DNA from: Pseudomonadota bacterium
GTDB taxonomy: Bacteria > Pseudomonadota > Gammaproteobacteria > Burkholderiales > Ferrovaceae
Reading direction: 5' to 3'
DNA: 11,419 nucleotides
NCBI GenBank assembly: GCA_021811005.1
Contig: JAJZPY010000068.1
Coordinates: 1-11,419, forward strand
Part shown: positions 1-6,387 of the stretch, one piece after another
Position numbering within the stretch: position 1 is the stretch's first letter
How the letters are laid out: each line of letters starts with the position of its first letter
Program-made: the position numbers and the translations under genes
The notes under the pieces: model-generated
The model's input: the letters and a program-made list of their open reading frames with translations, nothing else
What the model was told of the DNA's origin: nothing
Database searches by the model: none

Positions 1-630
1 GCTGCCCATCAGGCGCTCCCATCCATCGGAGCGGATCACGCCTTCGCGTCCGTACAGCGTATTGATGACCTGCGCCGAATTGCTGTGCGTCCCGGTAATG
101 AGCACGTATTCGCAACCGGTTTCCAGCACCAGGCGTGCGGCTTCGGCCAGATCGGGATTTCCTTCCTCGGGCGGCTCATCGTAGGCAATGCGCAGGATTT
201 CCAGGGTGTTGGGCGTCACGATGGTGGACTGCGGAATGATCAGTTCCCGCAATGCCGACAACATGTCTTCCGATGCCAGTTCGTCACCCCGGCCGCTGGA
301 CAGGATGGGGTCCAGCACCAGGGGAACTTCGGGGTAATCCGAAACGATTTCGGCGATGGCCGCAATGGCTTCCAGGCTGCCCAGAACACCCAGCTTGAAC
401 ACCGCCACGGGCACATCTTCCAGAATGCAGCGCGCCTGGTCAGCCACCCACTCTGCGTCCAGGGGGAGGACGTCTTCGACGCCGGTGGTGTCCTGAATCG
501 TCACGCCCGTGACCACGGACAGGGGATGGCAACCCATGCTTGCCAAGGTGAGCACGTCGGCCTGCAGGCCTGCGCCTCCGCTCGGGTCGGTTGCGGCAAA
601 TACCAGTACGGCAGGCGGGGGAGGCGTCAT
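1..630 (-). CDS. thiD: Hydroxymethylpyrimidine / phosphomethylpyrimidine kinase ThiD (C-terminus cut by window edge)
   Basis: ThiD phosphorylates HMP and HMP-P to HMP-PP, the pyrimidine precursor of thiamine, in the cytoplasm. I translated the minus strand from the ATG at 628-630 and read 210 residues, open to the left edge. The family is usually about 265-270 residues, so roughly 55-60 are missing, including the GTGC anion-hole block with the catalytic Cys. Visible ribokinase-fold landmarks are DPSGGAG at residues 15-21 (substrate and phosphate binding), LVLDPIL at 104-110, TPN at 139-141 and ITGTH at 178-182, which replaces the MKGGH of E. coli. The ATG is the first start after an in-frame TGA at 655-657, which fixes the N-terminus. 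The Shine-Dalgarno is weak. The gene diverges from the rubredoxin gene. ThiC, which makes its substrate, is encoded about 1.1 kb away in another transcript. Confidence 0.93.
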   Translation of the reverse strand, partial: MTPPPPAVLVFAATDPSGGAGLQADVLTLASMGCHPLSVVTGVTIQDTTGVEDVLPLDAEWVADQARCILEDVPVAVFKLGVLGSLEAIAAIAEIVSDYPEVPLVLDPILSSGRGDELASEDMLSALRELIIPQSTIVTPNTLEILRIAYDEPPEEGNPDLAEAARLVLETGCEYVLITGTHSNSAQVINTLYGREGVIRSDGWERLMGS

Positions 631-639
631 GGATGAAAG

Positions 640-668
640 TTGCTCTTCAGGATGTCAGGTTTTATGAT
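640..668 (+). promoter_or_regulatory. Candidate sigma70 promoter for the rubredoxin gene
   Basis: TTGCTC (640-645) is followed by a 17-base spacer and TATGAT (663-668). The -10 box matches five of six consensus bases and the -35 box three of six. The start of transcription would fall near 675, leaving a leader of about 80 nt before the ATG at 754. The site lies just outside the divergent thiD start. It is a match by eye only. Confidence 0.4.
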
Positions 669-680
669 GGCGTGCTGACG

Positions 681-704
681 GGACCATCGGCGGTCCGGGC
701 CCGG
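681..704. other. GC-rich dyads in the rubredoxin leader
   Basis: Two adjacent symmetric elements are readable: GGACC (681-685) with GGTCC (692-696) around a 6-base loop, and the perfect 10-bp palindrome CCGGGCCCGG (695-704). They share two bases, so in RNA the two structures would compete. No T-run follows, so this is not a typical terminator. It could be a leader structure or a protein-binding site in the thiD/rubredoxin intergenic region; a role is not shown. Confidence 0.35.
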
Positions 705-753
705 CTTTCCGAATCGCTCAAGAAGTTCATTTTAACTCAATTCCAGGATCATC

Positions 754-936
754 ATGGATGCTGCACAGGGTTACAAAACCTACCTCTGCCTGATTTGCGG
801 GTACATTTACGACGAAGAATTGGGGGCGCCCGACGACGGCATCCCGCCAGGCACCCGCTGGGAAGACGTTCCCGTCAACTGGGTTTGCCCTGAGTGCGGT
901 GCCCGCAAGGAAGATTTCGAGCTGATCGAAATCTGA
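754..936 (+). CDS. Rubredoxin
   Basis: This is a 60-residue rubredoxin, a small cytoplasmic one-electron carrier with a single Fe bound by four cysteines. The two ligand pairs are CLIC at residues 12-15 and CPEC at 45-48, each followed by Gly, as in the family. Between them lie the typical GAPDDGIPPGT segment (24-34) and the aromatics Y19, W36 and W43 that pack around the metal site. Length is normal (about 52-60). An AGGA box at 745-748 sits 5 bases before the ATG. The gene diverges from thiD; as I recall, this pairing is common in betaproteobacteria. Its redox partner cannot be told from the window, and no reductase or hydroxylase gene is present. Its stop (934-936) directly abuts the uppP stop on the other strand. 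Confidence 0.95.
   Translation: MDAAQGYKTYLCLICGYIYDEELGAPDDGIPPGTRWEDVPVNWVCPECGARKEDFELIEI
912..934. terminator. Perfect 9-bp hairpin at the rubredoxin/uppP convergent junction
   Basis: AGATTTCGA (912-920) and TCGAAATCT (926-934) form a perfect 9-bp inverted repeat with the 5-base loop GCTGA. It lies in the last codons of rubredoxin, ending inside its stop codon and 3 bases before the uppP stop. A T-tract is absent on both strands, so it is not a standard intrinsic terminator. It could protect 3' ends or act as a weak bidirectional terminator between the facing genes. The symmetry is seen; the role is inferred. Confidence 0.4.
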
Positions 937-1761
937 TCATTCCGCAGGCCAGTCCACCCATCCCAGCGCGCTGCTCACCAGCACGAGCGCCCCGAACAGG
1001 ATCCGGTAGCCGGCAAAAACCGTGAAGCGGTGGTGGCTGACGAAGCGCAACAGGGCGCGCACGGTCAGGAACGCGAACACGAAGGAAAACAGCGAACCCA
1101 CGGCAAAGAGCCCCAGGTCTTCGCGGTGGAACAGGGCATGGTATTTCACCAGTTCGTGCAGCGTGGCGCCAAACAGGGTGGGAATGGCCAGGAAAAAGGA
1201 AAACTCGGTCGCGGCCGTACGGGATAGCCCGAAGTACAAGCCCCCCATGATGGTTGCGCCAGACCGGGACATGCCCGGAATCAGGGCGAGCGCCTGGCAG
1301 AAACCCACTTTCAGGGCCAGTTGCCAGGTCATGCGGTCCACGGAATCCAGCTCGTGGGGCACGCGCCGGCGCTCGATCCAGAGAATGGCGAAAGCCCCCG
1401 CGATGAAAGCCAGCGCCACCGGAACCGGGGCAAAAAGATGCTGCTTGATCCGGCTCGCCAGCAACAGCCCAAGCACGGCAGCCGGCATGAACGCCACCAG
1501 CAGGTTGACGGTGAACTGCCGTGCGGCGGGGTCGTGCGGCAAGCCGCGCACCACCGAAAACACCTTGGCGCGGTATTCCCAGCAGACGGCCAGGATGGCG
1601 GCAAACTGGATGACGATCTCGAAAACCTTCCCTTTCTCGTCGTTGAAGTCCAGCAGGCTGCCTGCCACAATCAGGTGGCCGGTGCTGGACACCGGCAGAA
1701 ACTCCGTCAGCCCTTCCACCGTTCCCAGAACGGCCGCCTTGCCCAGCAGCAACAGATCCAT
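937..1761 (-). CDS. uppP: Undecaprenyl-diphosphatase (bacitracin resistance protein) UppP/BacA
   Basis: UppP is an integral inner-membrane phosphatase that converts undecaprenyl pyrophosphate to undecaprenyl phosphate, recycling the lipid carrier for peptidoglycan, O-antigen and other cell-wall polymers. Loss of the carrier pool is what bacitracin exploits. The 274-residue protein has family length (about 265-280) and both signature blocks: EGLTEFLPVSSTGH at 16-29, with the two conserved glutamates E16 and E20, and PGMSRSGAT at 162-170, with the catalytic arginine R166. A third conserved segment, EFSFFLAIP, follows near 186. Several hydrophobic helices are visible. The ATG at 1759-1761 lies 6 bases after the thiC stop, with an AGGT in the junction serving as a modest ribosome site, so it is probably translated from the dctA-thiC transcript. 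Its end abuts the rubredoxin stop. Confidence 0.96.
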   Translation of the reverse strand: MDLLLLGKAAVLGTVEGLTEFLPVSSTGHLIVAGSLLDFNDEKGKVFEIVIQFAAILAVCWEYRAKVFSVVRGLPHDPAARQFTVNLLVAFMPAAVLGLLLASRIKQHLFAPVPVALAFIAGAFAILWIERRRVPHELDSVDRMTWQLALKVGFCQALALIPGMSRSGATIMGGLYFGLSRTAATEFSFFLAIPTLFGATLHELVKYHALFHREDLGLFAVGSLFSFVFAFLTVRALLRFVSHHRFTVFAGYRILFGALVLVSSALGWVDWPAE

Positions 1762-1767
1762 GTTGAC

Positions 1768-3672
1768 CTAAACCTTGCGGTAGAGTTCGGCGCCTTTCTC
1801 CAGGAACTCGCTGGCCTTGTCGGCCATGCCGCGATCCAGCGCTTCTGTGTCGGTCACGCCCTGCTGCGATGCGTATTCGCGCACATCCTGGGTGATTTTC
1901 ATGGAACAGAAGTGCGGGCCACACATGGAACAGAAATGCGCCAGCTTGGCCCCTTCCTGGGGCAGGGTTTCATCGTGGAATTCCCGCGCCTTGTCGGGAT
2001 CGAGGCCGAGGTTGAACTGGTCTTCCCAGCGGAACTCGAAACGCGCCTTGGACAGGGCGTTGTCGCGCAACTGCGCGCCGGGGTGCCCCTTGGCCAAGTC
2101 AGCCGCATGGGCGGCGACCTTGTAGGCCATGATGCCATCCTTGACGTCGTTGCGGTCCGGCAGGCCCAGATGCTCCTTGGGCGTGACGTAGCACAGCATG
2201 GCAGTGCCATACCAGCCGATCATGGCGGCGCCGATGGCCGACGTGATGTGGTCATAGCCCGGGGCGATGTCGGTGGTGAGCGGCCCCAGCGTATAGAACG
2301 GCGCTTCCTTGCACAGCTCCAGCTGGAGATCCATGTTCTCGCGGATCTTGTGCATGGGCACGTGGCCAGGGCCTTCGATCATGGTTTGAACATCATGCTT
2401 CCAGGCGATTTGGGTCAGTTCGCCCAGGGTTTTGAGTTCGGCGAACTGGGCTTCGTCGTTGGCATCGTAAATCGATCCGGGGCGCAAGCCGTCTCCCAGG
2501 GAGAAGCTCACGTCGTAGGCCTTCATGATTTCGCAGATGTCCTCGAAGTGGGTGTACAGGAAACTTTCGCGGTGATGCGCGAGGCACCACTTGGCCATGA
2601 TGGAGCCGCCGCGGGACACGATGCCGGTCATGCGGGACGCCGTCATCGGGATGTGGGCCAGCCGGACGCCGGCGTGGATGGTGAAATAATCCACGCCCTG
2701 TTCCGCCTGTTCGATCAACGTGTCGCGGAAAATTTCCCAGGTGAGTTCCTCGGCTTTTCCGTCGACTTTTTCAAGGGCCTGGTAGATGGGCACTGTGCCG
2801 ATGGGGACCGGGGAATTGCGGATGATCCATTCCCGCGTTTCATGAATGTTTTTGCCGGTGGAGAGGTCCATGACCGTGTCTCCGCCCCAGCGGATGGCCC
2901 AGGTCATCTTGGCCACTTCCTCCTGGATGCCCGAGCTGATGGCGGAATTGCCGATGTTGGCATTGATTTTCACCAGGAAGTTTCGGCCGATGATCATCGG
3001 TTCGGATTCCGGGTGGTTGATGTTGGCGGGGATGATGGCGCGACCACGGGCCACTTCGTCCCGCACGAACTCGGGCGTGATGTGGGCCGGGATGGCCGCC
3101 CCCAGCGGGTCGCCGGGATGCTGGCTGCCCAGCAGGCGGGCGATGGAACCTCCCCGGCGTTGCAGGGCGGCGTGCATTTCCTCGCGGCGGCAGTTTTCGC
3201 GAATGGCGATGAATTCCATTTCCGGCGTGACGATCCCCTGGCGCGCGTAGTGCATCTGGGTCACGTTGCGGCCGGAAAGCGCCCGGCGCGGCGGACGATG
3301 CAGCTGGAAGCGCAGGGCGGCGAGGTCGGGGTCGGACAGGCGGGCCTGGCCATAGGCGGAGGTGGGGCCCTCCAGGGTCTCGGTGTCCGCGCGTTCGGTG
3401 ATCCAGGCTTCGCGCAACGGCGCGAGCCCTGCGCGAATGTCGATGCGCGCGTCGGGATCGGTGTAGGGGCCGGACGTGTCGTAGACCGTGATGGGCGGAT
3501 TGGTTTCAGCGCCCAGCGCACTGGGCGTATCCGACTGGCTGATTTCCCGCATGGGGACACGAATGTCGGGGCGGGAACCGGTGACGTGGATTTTGCGGGA
3601 ACGCGGCAACGGGGCGATGGAAGCTTCATCCACCTTGGCCGTTTCGGCAAGGAATTTTGGGTTGGCGTTCAT
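1768..3672 (-). CDS. thiC: Phosphomethylpyrimidine synthase ThiC
   Basis: ThiC is a non-canonical radical-SAM enzyme that rearranges aminoimidazole ribotide (AIR), an intermediate of purine synthesis, into HMP-P for thiamine. The 634-residue protein matches the E. coli-type long form (about 630). The N-terminal ThiC-associated domain spans roughly residues 20-110, and the TIM-barrel core follows. Conserved blocks include GNSAISSGIQEEV, EGPGHVPMH at 433-441 and GYDH ending at H475. The cluster-binding motif CX2CX4C is at C581, C584 and C589, inside the repeated HFCSM-CGP-HFCSM segment. The ATG overlaps the dctA stop as ATGA, with GGAG 8 bases upstream inside dctA. No TPP riboswitch lies before it. 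uppP follows after 6 bases. Confidence 0.98.
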   Translation of the reverse strand: MNANPKFLAETAKVDEASIAPLPRSRKIHVTGSRPDIRVPMREISQSDTPSALGAETNPPITVYDTSGPYTDPDARIDIRAGLAPLREAWITERADTETLEGPTSAYGQARLSDPDLAALRFQLHRPPRRALSGRNVTQMHYARQGIVTPEMEFIAIRENCRREEMHAALQRRGGSIARLLGSQHPGDPLGAAIPAHITPEFVRDEVARGRAIIPANINHPESEPMIIGRNFLVKINANIGNSAISSGIQEEVAKMTWAIRWGGDTVMDLSTGKNIHETREWIIRNSPVPIGTVPIYQALEKVDGKAEELTWEIFRDTLIEQAEQGVDYFTIHAGVRLAHIPMTASRMTGIVSRGGSIMAKWCLAHHRESFLYTHFEDICEIMKAYDVSFSLGDGLRPGSIYDANDEAQFAELKTLGELTQIAWKHDVQTMIEGPGHVPMHKIRENMDLQLELCKEAPFYTLGPLTTDIAPGYDHITSAIGAAMIGWYGTAMLCYVTPKEHLGLPDRNDVKDGIMAYKVAAHAADLAKGHPGAQLRDNALSKARFEFRWEDQFNLGLDPDKAREFHDETLPQEGAKLAHFCSMCGPHFCSMKITQDVREYASQQGVTDTEALDRGMADKASEFLEKGAELYRKV

Positions 3673-3684
3673 GATGATGACTCC
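3669..3684 (-). promoter_or_regulatory. dctA/thiC overlap with embedded thiC ribosome binding site
   Basis: GGAG (3681-3684, read on the minus strand) lies inside the last codons of dctA, 8 bases before the thiC ATG. The dctA stop TGA (3669-3671) overlaps that ATG as ATGA, preceded by three TCA serine codons. This layout is typical of translational coupling by terminating ribosomes, so thiC output should follow dctA translation. The coupling is inferred. Confidence 0.7.
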
Positions 3685-4940
3685 GATAATTGGCCGTTCA
3701 GGGCTTGATTGAGCTTGGCGTAGTCCAGTTCCTTTTCCCAGCGGGAAATCACGATGGTGGCAACGCCATTGCCAATGAAATTGGTGATTGCACGGGCTTC
3801 CGACATGAAGCGGTCAATGCCGAGGATCAGCGCCAGGCCGGCGACCGGTATGGAAGGAACCACCGCCAGGGTGGCTGCCAGCGTGATGAAGCCCGCGCCC
3901 GTAACCCCGGAGGCGCCCTTGGAGGTCAGCATGGCCACTGCCAGCAGCGTGATTTGCTGTTGCAGCGTCAGGTCGATGTTGAGCGCTTGCGCCACAAACA
4001 GGGATGCCATCGTGAGGTAAATGTTGGTGCCGTCCAGATTGAAGGAGTATCCCGAAGGCACCACCAGGCCGACCACGGATTTGGGGCAACCGGCTTGTTC
4101 AAGCCGGTTCATGAGGGGAACCAGCGCGGACTCGGAGGACGAGGTGCCCAGCACGGTGAGCAGCTCTTCCTTGATGTACAGAAGGAATTTCAGGATGTTG
4201 AATCCCGTGAGCGCGGCGATGGAGCCCAGGACCAGCAGGATGAAAATCAGGCAGGTCAGATAAAAACTGCCCATCAGGGACACCAGGGGAGCCAACGCCC
4301 CCACGCCATACTTGCCGATGGTGAAGGCCATGGCGCCGCCGGCACCGATCGGGGCCAGACGCATGATGGTGTTCATCATGCCGAAAAGCGCATGGGAGAA
4401 CTCCGAGATCATGCGATGCACATACTGGCCGGCAGACCCCATGTGGCTCAGGGACCAGCCAAAAAGAATGGCGATAAGCAGCACCTGCAGCAGGTCGCCG
4501 CTGCCGGCGAAGGCATCGAAAAAGGTTTTGGGGATGATGTGCAGGATGAACTCGGCAACGCCCTGTTCCGAAGCGGCTTTTGCGTAACCGGCCACGGCCT
4601 TCGGATCGAGGGTTGCCGGATCCACGTTGAAGCCCTTGCCCGGCTTGAGGGTGTTCATGACCACCAGTCCGATCACCAGGGCAAGGCTCGACACCACTTC
4701 GAAGTAGACCAGGGCCTTGCCACCCACCCGGCCGACTTTTTTCATGTCGCCGGCGCCCGCAATGCCCAGCACCACGGTACAGAAAATAATGGGGGAGATC
4801 ATCATCTTGACCAGGGCGATGAACGCATCCCCAAACGGTTTCAGGCCGACGGCATTTTTCGGGGAGACAAGACCGAACAAGGCGCCGGCCAAAATGGCGA
4901 CCAGCACCCAGAAATAAAGCCGACGGGTCAATCCCTTCAT
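3669..4940 (-). CDS. dctA: C4-dicarboxylate/proton or sodium symporter DctA
   Basis: DctA takes up succinate, fumarate, malate and similar C4-dicarboxylates across the inner membrane, driven by cation symport. The 423-residue protein (E. coli DctA 428) reads colinearly with DctA by recall: CTVVLGIAG near 54-62, FNVDPATLDPKAV at 104-116, MRLAPIGA at 193-200 and FTIGKYGVG at 206-214. It carries the transport-site motifs of the DAACS (glutamate/aspartate symporter) family: the re-entrant serine-rich loop GTSSSESA (265-272), GYSFNLDGTNIYLT (297-310) and DRFMSEARAITN (376-387). Multiple hydrophobic helices are evident. The start is the ATG at 4938-4940 with AGGAT 7 bases before it (4948-4952). It is the first gene of the dctA-thiC-uppP run. 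GltP-type glutamate carriers are the alternative, but the DctA-like segments make this less likely. Confidence 0.93.
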   Translation of the reverse strand: MKGLTRRLYFWVLVAILAGALFGLVSPKNAVGLKPFGDAFIALVKMMISPIIFCTVVLGIAGAGDMKKVGRVGGKALVYFEVVSSLALVIGLVVMNTLKPGKGFNVDPATLDPKAVAGYAKAASEQGVAEFILHIIPKTFFDAFAGSGDLLQVLLIAILFGWSLSHMGSAGQYVHRMISEFSHALFGMMNTIMRLAPIGAGGAMAFTIGKYGVGALAPLVSLMGSFYLTCLIFILLVLGSIAALTGFNILKFLLYIKEELLTVLGTSSSESALVPLMNRLEQAGCPKSVVGLVVPSGYSFNLDGTNIYLTMASLFVAQALNIDLTLQQQITLLAVAMLTSKGASGVTGAGFITLAATLAVVPSIPVAGLALILGIDRFMSEARAITNFIGNGVATIVISRWEKELDYAKLNQALNGQLSESSS

Positions 4941-5010
4941 GCGGGTTATCCTAATGAATTCTCGACAGGGCCGGTGCTATTGCATCAGCCGCGCCCAGTT
5001 TACCCTGATT

Positions 5011-5040
5011 CGCGCATCCGGTCGTGCCAACCGGCGCGCG
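5011..5040. other. Imperfect inverted repeat upstream of dctA, containing a sigma54-like half site
   Basis: CCGGT (5018-5022) and ACCGG (5030-5034) form a dyad with a 7-base spacer. CGCGC (5011-5015) and GCGCG (5036-5040) extend it outward with a small asymmetric bulge. On the minus strand the spacer and arm contain TTGGCACG (5023-5030), a full match to the -24 half of sigma54 promoters. The downstream TGC, however, is one base too far for a standard -12 element. The position, about 70 bases before the dctA start, suits an operator or promoter element, but no function is shown. Confidence 0.35.
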
Positions 5041-5077
5041 GGCTTGACCAAAAGCAAGACGGGTTTGAAGGGTTGGG

Positions 5078-5107
5078 GACCCGGGCGGTTCCCGGGTCTG
5101 GTACAAT
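5078..5107 (+). promoter_or_regulatory. Candidate extended -10 promoter with a perfect inverted repeat for the methyltransferase gene
   Basis: TGGTACAAT (5099-5107) fits an extended -10 box (TGn then TACAAT, five of six). No good -35 box is present. Instead the upstream spacer holds the perfect 8-bp inverted repeat GACCCGGG (5078-5085), 5 bases, CCCGGGTC (5091-5098), touching the extended -10. Transcription would start near 5114, about 29 nt before the GTG start. A repressor or activator could bind the dyad; alternatively it is a cruciform or RNA hairpin of no consequence. The T-run at 5110-5115 begins 11 bases after the stem and nothing upstream is transcribed toward it, so a terminator is unlikely. 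Confidence 0.5.
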
Positions 5108-5142
5108 TATTTTTTCCGACCTTAGCCTGTTGGAGTTCGTCC

Positions 5143-5796
5143 GTGAATATCGAACAAGCCCGTTTCAACATGGTTGAGCAGCAAATCCGGCCGTGGGAAG
5201 TCCTGGATACGACCGTACTGGATCTGCTCTACGAAGTGCGGCGCGAAGATTTCGTGCCCGAGGCCTGGCGCATGCTGGCTTTTGCCGACATGGAAATCCC
5301 GCTGGGGTTTGGCGAATCCATGCTGTCGCCGAAGCTGGAAGCCCGGTTTATCCAGGAAATGCGCCTCAAGAAGTCCGACCGCGTGCTGGAAGTGGGCGCC
5401 GGGAGCGGCTACATGGCCGCCCTGTTGAGCCGGCTGGCAGCTGAAGTCACGACCGTTGAAATCCATGCCGAACTGGCAGCTGCTGCTGCCCAGAAACTGC
5501 GTTCCCACGGTCATGACAACGTGACGGTTGAAGTGGGGGATGCGGCCCAAGGCTGGCAGCCGGGTCGTCAGTGGGATGTCATCGTGCTTACCGGATCCGT
5601 GCCCGTGTTGCCCCAGGCGTTTCTGGATGCGGTTGCCCCTGGCGGATGTCTGCTGGCCGTCGTGGGCGATGCCCCGGCCATGGAAGTGGTGCGCTGGAAG
5701 CGCGATGCTGCAGGAAACTTCCATTCCGAAACCCTCTTCGAAACGGTCATTCCCCCCCTGCATCACGTGCAGCAACCCGAACGCTTCACGTTCTGA
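5143..5796 (+). CDS. Protein-L-isoaspartate O-methyltransferase family protein (variant active-site loop)
   Basis: This is a 217-residue cytoplasmic SAM-dependent methyltransferase of the PCMT family, whose classical members repair isoaspartyl damage in proteins. I chose the GTG at 5143: TGGAG at 5131-5135 lies 7 bases upstream, a promoter precedes it, and the resulting N-terminus (NIEQARFNMVEQQIRPW) is one I recall for betaproteobacterial members. The alternative is the ATG at 5170. Motif I for SAM binding, VLEVGAGSGY, is at residues 81-90, with TTVEIH following for motif II. The loop that reads GQTIS-x-P in classical enzymes is GESMLSP here (57-63), so Leu61 stands where the catalytic Ser is expected and Ser62 is shifted by one. 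True isoaspartyl repair activity is therefore uncertain. The gene is monocistronic as far as seen and converges on greB. Confidence 0.88.
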   Translation: MNIEQARFNMVEQQIRPWEVLDTTVLDLLYEVRREDFVPEAWRMLAFADMEIPLGFGESMLSPKLEARFIQEMRLKKSDRVLEVGAGSGYMAALLSRLAAEVTTVEIHAELAAAAAQKLRSHGHDNVTVEVGDAAQGWQPGRQWDVIVLTGSVPVLPQAFLDAVAPGGCLLAVVGDAPAMEVVRWKRDAAGNFHSETLFETVIPPLHHVQQPERFTF

Positions 5797-5804
5797 GGCG
5801 TTGC

Positions 5805-5824
5805 GCGCGACCCGACGGGTGCGC
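5805..5824. terminator. Short hairpin between the convergent methyltransferase and greB genes
   Basis: GCGC (5805-5808), a one-base bulge, ACCC (5810-5813), loop GAC, GGGT (5817-5820) and GCGC (5821-5824) form an 8-bp GC-rich stem that touches the greB stop codon. No T-tract follows in either direction. Its place between facing stop codons suggests a weak bidirectional or processing hairpin. The role is inferred. Confidence 0.35.
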
Positions 5825-6387
5825 TAAGGCGCATCCGTTTCGTAGCGCACCGATTCCACTTCGATTTCGCGCGCTCCGGCCGGACTCTGGAAACGGACCG
5901 TGTCCCCTTCGCGGGACTTGAGCAAGGCGCGGGCCAGCGGCGATATCCAGCTGATATGTCCGCGCGAAAGGTCCGTTTCGTCGATGCCGACAATGCGGTA
6001 GGTATGGGATTCTCCAGCCTCGTCGCACACAGTCACCGTGGCCCCGAAAAACACCTGGTCATTGCCTGCCTGCAGGCCAGGATCCACCACCTGGGCTTTT
6101 TCAAGGCGTTTGGTCAGAAAGCGGATGCGGCGATCGATTTCACGCAACCGGCGCTTGCCGTAAATGTAGTCCCCGTTTTCCGAGCGGTCGCCGTTGGAAG
6201 CGGCCCAGGCTACCGTTTCCACGACTTTGGGCCGCTCCACGCGCAACAGCTGATCCAGTTCGTTGAAGAGGCGGGCATGTCCGCTGGGCGTGATGTAGTT
6301 GGGTGTCCCGGAGGGAAGCCTTGCCTGCGGTTCCTCCCGCTCTTCTTCCTCTTCCGCGTCGGATTCCCGGGTGAAAGCCTTGCTCAT
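5824..6387 (-). CDS. greB: Transcription elongation factor GreB
   Basis: GreB inserts its coiled coil into the secondary channel of RNA polymerase and stimulates cleavage of backtracked transcripts. The 187-residue protein matches E. coli GreB (158 residues) from about residue 29 on. The coiled-coil tip DRSEN carries the acidic residues D67 and E70 needed for metal-assisted cleavage, followed by KRRLREIDRRIRFLTKRLE, which favours GreB over GreA. The FKBP-like C-terminal domain runs from about 105, with VFFGATVTV and SPLARALLK. The first 28 residues are an extra acidic, probably unstructured tail (residues 11-19 are eight Glu and one Arg after an Ala). No start codon lies between the ATG and the conserved core, so the tail is not a mis-called start. 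The ATG overlaps the waaA stop as ATGA, so translation is likely coupled to waaA. Confidence 0.95.
   Translation of the reverse strand: MSKAFTRESDAEEEEEREEPQARLPSGTPNYITPSGHARLFNELDQLLRVERPKVVETVAWAASNGDRSENGDYIYGKRRLREIDRRIRFLTKRLEKAQVVDPGLQAGNDQVFFGATVTVCDEAGESHTYRIVGIDETDLSRGHISWISPLARALLKSREGDTVRFQSPAGAREIEVESVRYETDAP

Noticed and set aside
85..636. A 183-codon plus-strand open frame at the left edge
   Set aside because: It is antisense to thiD, whose frame carries DPSGGAG and other kinase motifs.
591..893. A 100-codon plus-strand frame overlapping the rubredoxin start
   Set aside because: Different frame from the rubredoxin gene, no ribosome site of note, and a composition typical of frame shadows.
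1902..1943. Short direct repeat ATGGAACAGAA in thiC
   Set aside because: It encodes the duplicated HFCSM peptide around the conserved ThiC cluster-binding cysteines, so it is explained by protein conservation.
1321..3708. A 795-codon open frame on the plus strand across uppP and thiC
   Set aside because: It lies wholly antisense to two clearly conserved genes, its translation shows no recognisable domain and is low-complexity in Gly/His/Asp, as expected from the opposite strand of GC-rich codons.
5078..5120. Intrinsic terminator reading for the GACCCGGG dyad followed by a T-run
   Set aside because: The T-run starts 11 bases beyond the stem and the upstream neighbour is transcribed away from it, so nothing needs terminating there; a -10 box fills the gap instead.
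4941..5142. Possible TPP riboswitch upstream of the dctA-thiC-uppP operon
   Set aside because: Reading the minus strand by eye, I found none of the conserved THI-element blocks; a covariance-model search would settle it.
3690..5177. A 495-codon open frame antisense to dctA
   Set aside because: Same shadow effect; Gln/Gly/His-rich, no family resemblance, and it would run through the dctA promoter region.
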